Source of the DNA: Stieleria bergensis
GTDB lineage: Bacteria; Planctomycetota; Planctomycetia; Pirellulales; Pirellulaceae
NCBI GenBank assembly: GCA_007745635.1
Contig: CP036272.1
Span: 2,151,900-2,215,899 of the forward strand
Reading direction: 5' to 3'
Length of the DNA: 64,000 bases
The notes beneath the pieces were generated by a model. It made no database searches. It had not been told where the DNA came from and saw nothing but the letters and a program-made list of their open reading frames with translations. The number at the start of each line of letters is the position of its first letter. Within the stretch, counting starts at the first letter, position 1. The translations under genes and the position numbers were made by a program. Of this stretch, positions 16,647 through 25,208 are shown one piece after another.

Positions 16647-17129
16647 TGTCGCTGTCCGCTCAAGCTTGATCAGCTGTTTTGAGTCTTCATGGGACAGGAT
16701 GTACTGCAGGCCGCCGCCCAAACGCGAGACTCGATCGCCGGGGTGAAACTTGATGCCCGAGGCGTAAGACACCAGGGCGTCGATCGGCGAGCCAATGGAC
16801 TGCGGTACTTCGAATAATTCGTACTCGGACTCTTCGAAGCTCGTTCCTGTCCTGAACGGTGAGGTCCCAGGTTTGGTGTAGTAAACAAAAGGCTTGTCTC
16901 GCCCCGGCGATAAACTTGTATGCCGCGACAGTCGCGTTCCTGCAAGAAGATGGTCGACATAGACGGGCTTATGAAAGTCAATGCCGCGAATGTAGTCACA
17001 CCACTGAAAGGGATCTTCCCAAATCACATCACGAAAGAACTTTAGCGTGGTCCGGATTCCTGATTCAACAAGCGGCGCATTCGGCACGCCTAGCTTGTCA
17101 CACATTTTCTGGATCTCGGTTTCATTCAT
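16644..17129 (-). CDS. Small protein resembling TNT-type NAD glycohydrolase domains
   Basis: 161 residues from the ATG at 17129, behind an AGGTG ribosome-binding-like site. No signal peptide or membrane segment. The order of features in the C-terminal 100 residues recalls the TNT (tuberculosis necrotizing toxin) domain: AGTRLSRH (63-70), FVYYTKPGTSPFRTGTS (81-97), YELFEVP (103-109), then RLGGGLQYIL (136-145). In TNT an Arg, a Tyr, an Arg and a Gln in such blocks make the active site; R69, Y83 or Y84, R93 and Q142 would be the counterparts. This is pattern memory, not alignment, and the fold could be kept without activity. There is no delivery domain and no obvious immunity gene beside it. Otherwise hypothetical. 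Confidence 0.6.
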   Translation of the reverse strand: MNETEIQKMCDKLGVPNAPLVESGIRTTLKFFRDVIWEDPFQWCDYIRGIDFHKPVYVDHLLAGTRLSRHTSLSPGRDKPFVYYTKPGTSPFRTGTSFEESEYELFEVPQSIGSPIDALVSYASGIKFHPGDRVSRLGGGLQYILSHEDSKQLIKLERTAT

Positions 17130-17509
17130 CAACGCACCTGGGAGTTTGCAACGCACCTGGGAGTTTACGACGCCCCAGGGAAAACAAGCCGTGGGGGCAG
17201 CACAATGGACGAGGCTCTATTAAACCGTACCGATTAAGAAATTGCCAGAGAGACATACGCCAGCGGAGCCAGTGCCAGGGAAGCCAGTGCCAGCGGAGCG
17301 ATCGTTTAGGCGGTGGAAAGATGTCCGTCGGCGCGTGAGAGCGCCAGGCGTTCAGGGTGATGGTTTTTGTTGCGGCAGAAGGCCGGTGGTTGGTGCCGAA
17401 ACCGATAGGTAGAGCATTCGTCCAACGCGTCTGGGGTGTGGGCTTCTTGTTTTGGGGCGTTGGTGTACAGTGGACTGAGTTCCCGAAAAACATTCGCTTT
17501 GATTTTGCC
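17130..17509. other. Repeat-bearing gap upstream of sulfatase
   Basis: 380 bases between divergent genes. AACGCACCTGGGAGTTT occurs twice in tandem (17131-17147 and 17150-17166), duplicating the leader of the TNT-like gene. Between about 17260 and 17300 GCCAGTGCCAG occurs twice, flanked by two copies of CCAGCGGAG. No gene is supported; the sulfatase frame stays open back to 17357 without protein character. Confidence 0.6.
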
Positions 17510-18961
17510 ATGAACATGCCCAAATTGACTTTCTGTTCGCAGGCACGCGGCCTTGCGATTGCGCTGTTGCTCGCCCTTCCCTGCTCCGCCGATCGGCCGT
17601 CGAACTCACGCCCCAATGTGTTGTTCATTGCGGTGGATGATTTGCGTCCCGAGATCACCAGCTTTGGCGCCGACCAAATGGTGACGCCCAACATTGATAG
17701 ATTGGCCAAGCGCGGCGTTCGCTTCGATCGTGCCTATTGCATGGTTCCGACCTGTGGTGCGTCGCGGGCGTCCTTGATGACTGGGGTTCGGCCCGCCAGG
17801 GATCGCTTCATTACCTACACTTCGCGAGCCGATCAAGAGGCTGCTGGTGTGACCACACTGAACACGCACTTCAAAGCGAACGGATACCGGACACTTTCGC
17901 TGGGCAAGGTCTTCCATCACCCAGCGGATAGTTTGGATGGCTGGAGCGAGCGTCCTCGTCGACCTTCGGCCAAGCGGTATGTCACCTCAGCAGCGCTGAA
18001 CGCTCAGGTCAAAGACAAGAAAGGCCGAACACGTGGTCCTTCGTGGGAAGACGGTGGCGATGTGCCCGACGAAACCTATACCGATGGTGTGATTGCCAAT
18101 GAAGCGATTGAGCGACTCAGGGAATTGGCCCAGCAACCTGAGCAGCCGTTTTTCTTTGCCGTTGGCTTCACCAAGCCTCACTTGCCCTTTGTCGCTCCGG
18201 GACGCTATTTCGAAAAGTATCCAGCCAGCGATGTGCGTTTGCCTGGGAATTACTTTCCACCCAAAAACGCTCCATCGGGCGCCGTGCACAATTCTGGTGA
18301 GCTGCGTGCGTATTCAGACATTCCCAGAACTGGCCTGCTTTCGGAGGACAAAGCACGTGAGTTGATTCGTGGCTACCGCGCCGCGACCAGCTATACCGAT
18401 GCCAACTTGGGGCGAGTCCTGGAGGCGTTTGACGAGCTTGGTTTGGCGGAGAATACGATCATTGTTCTTTGGGGAGATCATGGCTGGAACCTTGGTGAAC
18501 ACACCCTGTGGTGCAAGCACAGTTGTTTTGAAACGTCCCTGCATTCGCCGCTGATCTTTGTCGCCCCGGACTCCATGAAATTCACCTCTGGCACGGCGTC
18601 TTCTTCGCTGGTCGAGTTCATCGACATTTACCCCACCCTGTGTGAGTTGGCCGGGTTGCCATTGCCTGGTCATCTGCAAGGTCACTCACTAACGGCCATC
18701 ATGAAGGATCCCCAATCGGGCGTCAAAGACCAGGCGGTCAGCCGGTTTGGTAGCGGTGATACGATTCGCACCGATCGCTATCGGTACACTCAGTATCGGT
18801 CAAAGAATGGCCAAGTGACGGGGCATATGTTGTACGACCACCAGCAGGATCCCGGCGAGAATACGAATGTTGCCGATGAAGTTGCCTACACAGACGTGGT
18901 CACGTCACTGGCCGACAAGTTGCAGGCGGCCATCGAAGTGTCCCGTGAGAACGCGCCGTGA
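17510..18961 (+). CDS. Exported sulfatase, iduronate-2-sulfatase-like
   Basis: 483 residues from the ATG at 17510. A second ATG six bases on is equally possible. The signal peptide is about 1-27. The alkaline-phosphatase-fold sulfatase core starts RPNVLFIAVDDLRPE with metal ligands D43/D44. The formylglycine site is C82-G-A-S-R86 followed by ASLMTG, so the proline of the textbook CxPxR is Ala here, a variant I know from many planctomycete sulfatases. ILWGDHGWNLGEH gives the C-terminal metal site. Closest in style to iduronate-2-sulfatase/choline-sulfatase branch. It would act outside the cytoplasm on sulfated polysaccharides and needs a formylglycine-generating enzyme, not seen here. No carbohydrate-utilisation cluster surrounds it. 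Confidence 0.92.
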   Translation: MNMPKLTFCSQARGLAIALLLALPCSADRPSNSRPNVLFIAVDDLRPEITSFGADQMVTPNIDRLAKRGVRFDRAYCMVPTCGASRASLMTGVRPARDRFITYTSRADQEAAGVTTLNTHFKANGYRTLSLGKVFHHPADSLDGWSERPRRPSAKRYVTSAALNAQVKDKKGRTRGPSWEDGGDVPDETYTDGVIANEAIERLRELAQQPEQPFFFAVGFTKPHLPFVAPGRYFEKYPASDVRLPGNYFPPKNAPSGAVHNSGELRAYSDIPRTGLLSEDKARELIRGYRAATSYTDANLGRVLEAFDELGLAENTIIVLWGDHGWNLGEHTLWCKHSCFETSLHSPLIFVAPDSMKFTSGTASSSLVEFIDIYPTLCELAGLPLPGHLQGHSLTAIMKDPQSGVKDQAVSRFGSGDTIRTDRYRYTQYRSKNGQVTGHMLYDHQQDPGENTNVADEVAYTDVVTSLADKLQAAIEVSRENAP

Positions 18962-19075
18962 CTCGCCGGTTGCTAGGGGCGGAATCCATGGCGTTGGAAC
19001 GGGTTCTAAGAGACGACTGAAGGTTCTGGGGAATCGGTTTGCAGTGACGACAAATTCCGCACGACAACGGGTAGA

Positions 19076-22000
19076 ATGACGTTGTCGGATCAACGCCAGA
19101 AGGTGTTGGGCAAGTTGGAACGTGCAGCAAATGTAATCGCGATGGTCTCTGAGCAGAACGCAACCTCTTCCTCTCCTGATGATGGTCGTCACAGTGAGGG
19201 GCTGCTGAGGGAGTTTGAAGCTCGATTTCGGGCAGGCGAAGAGCCCAAGGTTGACGACTTTGCCCAGGCTTACGCTGGGCAGGGTGATGACTTCTTGCAG
19301 CGTCTGATAGAGCTCGAAAAGACGCTGCGAGCGGAGCATGGCCAGCAGCCTGATTCCCCGGGAGATGACAAGCGACTCGCTGGTCAGACGCAGGAAGCTG
19401 CGCCCAGCACAGCCGATTATACTCGCGGAAATGGGGACGCAGAAGGTCCGGAGTTGTCGATGCGATCAAGTCGATGTCCGTTGGATTTCGGCGAATACAT
19501 TCTCATTCGCAAGCTCGGCGAAGGCGGTATGGGGATCGTCTATGAAGCTGCTCAGAAAGGAATGGGCAATCGTCGATTGGCGATTAAGACCATTCGGGCT
19601 GACGGGGAAATTGACGAGCGCGCTTTGAAGCGATTCCGAATGGAGGTCGAGGCGGTTGCTCAGCTTGAACACCGGCACATTGTTCCGGTTTATCAGTTTG
19701 GCGAATATGGTGGCGTTCATTATTATGTGATGAAGCTGATTCAAGGAGCCAACTTGAGTCAGTTGGTGCTTACCTTGCGCGATGCGGTCAACTCGGTCGG
19801 ACAATCTGATGAGACAAAAGTGGTCCAGGGTGGCAACCACCAGCCAACTCAGGGTGCCGTTCCCAGCGAGCAGCTGGCAAAAGCAAAAGCAAAAGCAAAA
19901 GTGAGAGCGGATTCTAAGCATGGCTCTGTATCACGTTCCAGCTCTGGTTGGTCCAAGGGCGAGACCTTAGCGTCCGACATTGTCCTTGATCAGATTGCTC
20001 AGGAGGGCACGATCTGTAATTCGCTGTTTCTAAAGCACTTTGTGCGGATGGCGATTCAAATCTGTCAGGCGTTGCAGCACGTTCACGAGCAAGGGCTGAT
20101 TCACCGCGACATCAAGCCGGCCAACCTATTGCTCGATAGCGATGGTGATGCTTGGCTGACCGATTTTGGCTTGGCAATGATGCAGGATCGGACAGCGCAT
20201 ACGATTCCAGGAGGTCTGGTGGGGACGTACGCCTACATGAGTCCCGAGCAGGCGATGGGCAGTAACCGAGTGATGGTGGATCATCGTTCGGATATCTATT
20301 CATTCGGCCTGACGCTTTACGAATTGCTTGTCTTGCGTCGTGCGATTCCGGGCAGTGACATCAAAGAAATCCTGCGTGCGATTCAGTTTGATGAGCCGGA
20401 GGCCATTCGTCAGATTGATTCAATGGTGCCCAGGGATCTGGAAACCATTGTGACCAAGGCAATGGCCAAGGATCCCAATCAGAGGTTTCAGTCCGCTAAG
20501 GAAATGGAAGAAGAGCTGCAGCTTTTTCTGGCTGGCAAGCCACTGACCATCCGCCCACCCTCTTTGATTGAACGCGCCGGATACTGGATGCGTGCCAATC
20601 CCTCACATCTGATCTCCGTTGGTGTCGTTGCGTTGGTCTTGTGCATCGCTTCGGTGGTCACAGCGGTGATTTCGATCAATGAACGCGGCAAAGCCGATCA
20701 AGCACTGTGGCGAGAGCAGGAAAAGAGTGTTGAGTTGGCCAAGTCAAATGAACTTTTGGAAGCCTCAAACGCAGAGTTGACGCAAGCCAACAAACGTGAA
20801 GTCGGTTTGCGCATTGCGACCGTTTCCTCACAGCAACTCCAACATGACCCCAATCTTGCGCTAAGCCTCGCTCAAGCTGCTTGTGTTTTCTACCCCGGCT
20901 TGGAAACCAATCGGGCGGCGATTCAAGCTTTGGACGCGGTGCATGAGTTGAAGGTGCTTGAAGTGCCCAACTCGCGCGGTGTGCGGCAAGCAAGCCCGGC
21001 ACAACAGGCTGTCGGTTTTTTGACATTCAACCATGCGGGAACGCAAGTCATTAGCTGTGCTAACGGGAGCAGCAGTCGTCCTGCCGGGAATTCACATTCC
21101 AATAGCCTCGCGTCTGATATTGATGCAGCGATCCTTTGGGATGTCTCAAGTGAACAAGTGGTGCAGCGTTTCAAGCATCACAAGACATTAACGTCAGTAT
21201 GCTTTAGCCCCAGTGATCGAGAATTGTTAGCGGCCACCGGAGTGTCCGTTGGGATGCCGAATAATCAAACGACGAATCTGCAGTCAGCGTCGGAGGCAAT
21301 ACTTTATCGCTTAGGGGAGAAGGGAGGCTCGGTTGCGTTCAAAGATTCAAGATTGCTCGTTGCACGAGCGAGCGTCTTCAGTCCAAACGGGGCTGAGGTT
21401 ATCCTGCCAATGACTGATCATCGAGTTGGTGTGTTTTCCACGTCTGGTGACTTGCTGCAAGCGTACATGGGACTGGGCGAGACTGTGTTTTGCGCAGGGT
21501 TTTGTGGCAATGGCAAGCGGTTCTACACGGCGACAATTGATGGTGTCGTGAGAATCTGGGACAGAGGAATGGAGGCTGAGATCTGTCGGTTGAAGTGTTG
21601 GGATCAGCGCGGTCTAAACCCGGCCATGCTCCCGCTTGATCCAGTCACCATGAGCCATGATGGTCAACGCCTTGTAATCGGTGCAGTCAACTCAGGGGAT
21701 GTCGCATTATGGGACCTGGCCGCGATTGATCATCCGACCAGAACCAAGGTGAAAGATGCGCGGAAATTGGAGTTCTTCTTGCACGGTGACAAAGTCCTTG
21801 CGTCGGGGGTCAGTGGAGAGTTTGCCCAGCAGATTAAGTGCTTCAATGCTAGAGGCATGCAAGAGACTGAGTGCATTCCGGCCAAAATGGCCATTGCTCA
21901 AAGCGTTTCTCCGGATGGGCGATTAGTTGCCTTTCAGTCGATTGTCGACTTTCAGCAGGTGCAGCTTTGGGATGTCGGTATGGGGAAAATGATCACAATG

Positions 22001-24313
22001 TTCTCGTGCGGTGAACAGGTTGGAGCTTTCGCGTTTGATCCCGATTCAAAGTACTTGGCAGTGGCATGTCTCGATGGAAGGGTCAGGCTTTGGCGGACAC
22101 AGAACGGGGCTCATCGCCGCACGCGAAAAGATAATTGGTCCAGGCATAGTCAGACGGTTTTCGATAGGCAGCCCTCTGGGACGCATCGCTTAATGCTTGT
22201 TGAGAAGGCCGATGGCTTGCTTGTTGACCCCAAGCAAGCTAGTCCAGCCACTTTTTTTTCAGCACACGCATTTGCAAGTGCTGGATCCAATTCAGAGGCG
22301 ACCTTAATATGCGAGGATAATAAGGGGACATGGCGTCGACGGGATTCAGGAATTGAATTGGAACGAACCATTCAATTCGCGGGGCCGCCTTCGAGCGTTG
22401 TACTCAATCTAGAAGGGAAAACGGCTGCAATCCATTCCTCTGGGAAAGAGCTTACACTCGTGCGATGGGATTCCAGTGATCATGTATTGATTCCGATGCA
22501 TCATGCTCAAAATGTCAGGATGACATTCCGTTCTAGTGGTGCGAGGCTTTTCACGCTTGTCGAGGCGGCTGGAGAACTCCAGGTGTGGGATGCGATCACT
22601 GGGGAGCTTGCTGCGCATCTGGAATTGGGCGATGAAGTCGCCGAGTCAATCTTTTCTTCAAACGGAAACATTGTCGCCATCAAAGATAGGCTGGGCGATC
22701 TTCAGCTCTACCGCACGGATACCCTTGAACCACTGCTGGACGATCCGCTTCCTTTGCAATCGAAACTCCTGGAGTGTTTAAGCGACGATGGTTCTCATTT
22801 AATCGTGGTCGATCCTGAAGCGAATCGTTCGTTGGAGGTTCTATCGACCGAGACGGGAGAGGCATTGGCGGGCGAGCGTTGTACTGGACTGGAGTTTGCC
22901 GCACATCATCCAGAGGAGGCCGAGCTATTGGTCGGTCTTGGCGCAGCGGGGGTGAAAATCTATCGGTACCTTGAAGATCAATGGTTCGATGTGACCGAGC
23001 AAAGGTTTGATTTCGGATCTTACGAACCTGGTGGAACGCGTTTTTGGCTGATTCGTGAACATGGGAGTCAACGCGGTGACCTTGATGACGAAGGTCTTGT
23101 TGATGGTCAGCAGTCAGGTGAGCCTCGGGTGGCTGACAGCCCTGCACTCACGCTTTGGCATCGAAAGAAACGCGAGCAGTTGCAACGCATCGACATTCCG
23201 AATGCGAATTATCTCGCGTTGAAATCCATTGACTCATCTGGCCGATTGCTGTTCCAGTGCAAACGATTCGGCGTTCAGTGGATGGATCCAGATGATCGTG
23301 AAGAAAGCTTCGCTGCTGTAGGTCACGGAAAACTTGTCAGTCGGTGTTTTCAACTCTCTGATTCGCAGGATTCGATCACTGTGTCGAGGGACGGGGCAAT
23401 TTGTCTATGGAAGGCGAAGAATGGAATTCCAGTTACTCGTCTGGTTCATGGCGCGTCGATCTCCGCATCAAGTCTATCGGCAGATAGTTCCCTGCTCGCG
23501 ACCGGGGCTGAGGACGGTTCCTGTTGCCTTTGGGATCTGAATCTCCGCTTCGGGCAGCAGGCAAGGCAGCGCAAGCTGTCCCTGTTTGATAGCACCATCA
23601 AGCATCTCACCTTGCATCCACACGGTGAGACTCTGTTGGCGGTGTCGGCTGATCATGGTTTGCGATCCGTTCGTGTAAGCGATGGTGCGATCGAAACACC
23701 GGAGTTGCCATCTGCACATGTAGAATGGGTGGAGTACTCTTCCGATGGAAAGTGGATGCTGGTGGTTCCCTGGGACAGCGAGCTTGAGCAAGCTGCCAAT
23801 GAGGTGTTTTTAGTTGACGTCAAGTCAGGGCACTGTCAGCGAATCAATGGCGAGTTTCCCGTCTCCACTGCCCATTTCAATGCCGAGGGCAATCGCATTG
23901 TCATCGCTGCGTCGCCGGGAGAGGATGATGGGATCGTGTTGACTTACAGCGTTGCCGATGGAGAAGTCGTTTTGGAGAGTGAGTTGCGCAATCAGAAAAA
24001 CTGTCAGTTTGCGCAGTTTTGTCCCGATGGTGAATTCTTGCTCATCGCCACGGGGACTCGGACGAGCATTTGGAGATATCCAGAATTCACACAATGGTTT
24101 GAGGTTCTGGGGTGCAATTGGGAGTTGGAGCAAAGGCACAAGTTGCGGCCATTTGTCGGTCAGGGCAAGCTGGCGTCTGTTGATATCCCTTGCAAGCCGA
24201 ATCTGAATCGAAGGTTTCCGGTGCGGCCGTCGGATAATTTGTTAGGGATCAAGAACCGTGAGCTCAGTGATCAGGAGAAGAGGCGATTCTTGATTGATCT
24301 TGATGACCGTTAG
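19076..24313 (+). CDS. Giant membrane Ser/Thr protein kinase with beta-propeller (WD40-like) tail, paralog 1
   Basis: 1745 residues (ATG 19076; an ATG at 19142 aligns better with its paralog). An N-terminal leader of ~135 residues is followed by a complete Hanks-type kinase: Gly loop LGEGGMG (147-153), K171, HRD at 343-345, DFG at 363-365, and GTYAYMSPEQAMG. An insert of about 85 residues (about 235-320) between the hinge and the catalytic loop contains AKAKAKAKV and a Ser-rich SVSRSSSGWSKGETLASD. One membrane helix (about 512-534) and a short coiled stretch lead to ~1150 residues of WD40-like repeats with recurring LWD, SPDGR and VRIWD blocks. Expected topology: kinase in the cytosol, propellers outside the inner membrane. 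A sensing role for the propellers is inference. All key catalytic residues are present. Confidence 0.92.
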   Translation: MTLSDQRQKVLGKLERAANVIAMVSEQNATSSSPDDGRHSEGLLREFEARFRAGEEPKVDDFAQAYAGQGDDFLQRLIELEKTLRAEHGQQPDSPGDDKRLAGQTQEAAPSTADYTRGNGDAEGPELSMRSSRCPLDFGEYILIRKLGEGGMGIVYEAAQKGMGNRRLAIKTIRADGEIDERALKRFRMEVEAVAQLEHRHIVPVYQFGEYGGVHYYVMKLIQGANLSQLVLTLRDAVNSVGQSDETKVVQGGNHQPTQGAVPSEQLAKAKAKAKVRADSKHGSVSRSSSGWSKGETLASDIVLDQIAQEGTICNSLFLKHFVRMAIQICQALQHVHEQGLIHRDIKPANLLLDSDGDAWLTDFGLAMMQDRTAHTIPGGLVGTYAYMSPEQAMGSNRVMVDHRSDIYSFGLTLYELLVLRRAIPGSDIKEILRAIQFDEPEAIRQIDSMVPRDLETIVTKAMAKDPNQRFQSAKEMEEELQLFLAGKPLTIRPPSLIERAGYWMRANPSHLISVGVVALVLCIASVVTAVISINERGKADQALWREQEKSVELAKSNELLEASNAELTQANKREVGLRIATVSSQQLQHDPNLALSLAQAACVFYPGLETNRAAIQALDAVHELKVLEVPNSRGVRQASPAQQAVGFLTFNHAGTQVISCANGSSSRPAGNSHSNSLASDIDAAILWDVSSEQVVQRFKHHKTLTSVCFSPSDRELLAATGVSVGMPNNQTTNLQSASEAILYRLGEKGGSVAFKDSRLLVARASVFSPNGAEVILPMTDHRVGVFSTSGDLLQAYMGLGETVFCAGFCGNGKRFYTATIDGVVRIWDRGMEAEICRLKCWDQRGLNPAMLPLDPVTMSHDGQRLVIGAVNSGDVALWDLAAIDHPTRTKVKDARKLEFFLHGDKVLASGVSGEFAQQIKCFNARGMQETECIPAKMAIAQSVSPDGRLVAFQSIVDFQQVQLWDVGMGKMITMFSCGEQVGAFAFDPDSKYLAVACLDGRVRLWRTQNGAHRRTRKDNWSRHSQTVFDRQPSGTHRLMLVEKADGLLVDPKQASPATFFSAHAFASAGSNSEATLICEDNKGTWRRRDSGIELERTIQFAGPPSSVVLNLEGKTAAIHSSGKELTLVRWDSSDHVLIPMHHAQNVRMTFRSSGARLFTLVEAAGELQVWDAITGELAAHLELGDEVAESIFSSNGNIVAIKDRLGDLQLYRTDTLEPLLDDPLPLQSKLLECLSDDGSHLIVVDPEANRSLEVLSTETGEALAGERCTGLEFAAHHPEEAELLVGLGAAGVKIYRYLEDQWFDVTEQRFDFGSYEPGGTRFWLIREHGSQRGDLDDEGLVDGQQSGEPRVADSPALTLWHRKKREQLQRIDIPNANYLALKSIDSSGRLLFQCKRFGVQWMDPDDREESFAAVGHGKLVSRCFQLSDSQDSITVSRDGAICLWKAKNGIPVTRLVHGASISASSLSADSSLLATGAEDGSCCLWDLNLRFGQQARQRKLSLFDSTIKHLTLHPHGETLLAVSADHGLRSVRVSDGAIETPELPSAHVEWVEYSSDGKWMLVVPWDSELEQAANEVFLVDVKSGHCQRINGEFPVSTAHFNAEGNRIVIAASPGEDDGIVLTYSVADGEVVLESELRNQKNCQFAQFCPDGEFLLIATGTRTSIWRYPEFTQWFEVLGCNWELEQRHKLRPFVGQGKLASVDIPCKPNLNRRFPVRPSDNLLGIKNRELSDQEKRRFLIDLDDR
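19877..19900 (+). repeat. Hexanucleotide microsatellite inside kinase paralog 1
   Basis: Four perfect GCAAAA units in frame, coding Ala-Lys repeats within the kinase insert. Absent from the paralog at 25209. Unit size keeps the frame if copies are gained or lost. Confidence 0.85.
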
Positions 24314-24338
24314 GAACCCGAAAGACTTCGTCAGGCGG

Positions 24339-24890
24339 TTATTGGGCTTTGGGGAACAGGCGATAGGCCTGGACCGAGGTGACGGTGAATCCACTTGCTT
24401 GGCGGCGATCGACTTCGGTATTGATTTCAGCGGTCAGATTCATAAACGATCGCTGAGTTCTGACTGGGGCCGTAAAGCGAAAGCGTTTGTTGTTTTTGGT
24501 TGCCAGAATCTCAATTTTCCATTTTGCGGATTCCCATGGCTTGTTTCCGCTCTTCGCTGCAGGTCCTTTTTGGTCCGCGAATGAGGGATCGATGATTTCG
24601 CACTCGTCACGTGGGCCCAAGCAGGTCATCAAGTCAATCGAGTAGATCGCAAAGTCTGGGCCTGCATCGAAGTTGTAAACGCAGGTCATGGCATCCATCT
24701 CCGTTTTCAGGCAGTTTGATCTAGCAATCACATCGGGTTGTCCATGCTTGTAAAAATATCCGACGGCCTTCCAACCGGATTGATTGTCTGGTTCCGAGGC
24801 AGGCGGCTCGTTGCCCTCTAAAGGCATCGCGACTGCAAGCAAAAGAAGGCAGGCTGTGCCGAAGAGCAAAAAAAAATTTCGTCGTTGCAT
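24339..24890 (-). CDS. Small exported protein of unknown function
   Basis: 183 residues from the ATG at 24890, where the signal peptide begins (MQRRNFFLLFGTACLLLLAVAM); the frame upstream lacks protein character. The mature part has Cys residues that could pair (SNCLKTEMDAMTCVYNF, MTCLGPRDECEI), fitting an extracytoplasmic protein, then a basic KWKIEILATKNNKRFRF strand-like segment. I recognise no family. It lies between the two giant kinases but on the opposite strand, ending 25 bases from paralog 1, so it is not co-transcribed with either. Confidence 0.7.
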   Translation of the reverse strand: MQRRNFFLLFGTACLLLLAVAMPLEGNEPPASEPDNQSGWKAVGYFYKHGQPDVIARSNCLKTEMDAMTCVYNFDAGPDFAIYSIDLMTCLGPRDECEIIDPSFADQKGPAAKSGNKPWESAKWKIEILATKNNKRFRFTAPVRTQRSFMNLTAEINTEVDRRQASGFTVTSVQAYRLFPKAQ

Positions 24891-25208
24891 GTTGAGTGAA
24901 TCCTTAGAGGTTTGTGTGCATGGAATGATGGTTTGCCCCACAAGACAATGCACGTCGAGTGAATGATAAAGGCATTGTATTGGCGTCGAGACGCCGGTGT
25001 TGTGTGTTTCCGGTGCCCCCTGCCGGATTGCGGTAACTTCACGATTCGCGTAAAAAAGGAAAAGGTGTCGCTACCTCTCGCGTCTCTTACAAACCATTTG
25101 ATTAATGGCAACGTTCGGTGCGTCGCAGTGTTCGGTAGTTAGAATGTCCTTCATTAGGCTTGCTGTTGTAAGTCTCTGAGCCAACCGCCTTTGCTTCGCT
25201 CGTCGCTT
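24891..25208. other. Divergent intergenic region before kinase paralog 2
   Basis: 318 bases with no gene. It should hold promoters for the small exported protein and for the second kinase. A short inverted repeat CCAT-TTGATTA-ATGG lies at about 25094-25108. No consensus promoter pair stands out. Confidence 0.5.

Noticed and set aside
17357-17509. Extended N-terminus of the sulfatase
   Set aside because: The signal peptide begins at the ATG at 17510 and the upstream residues are not protein-like.
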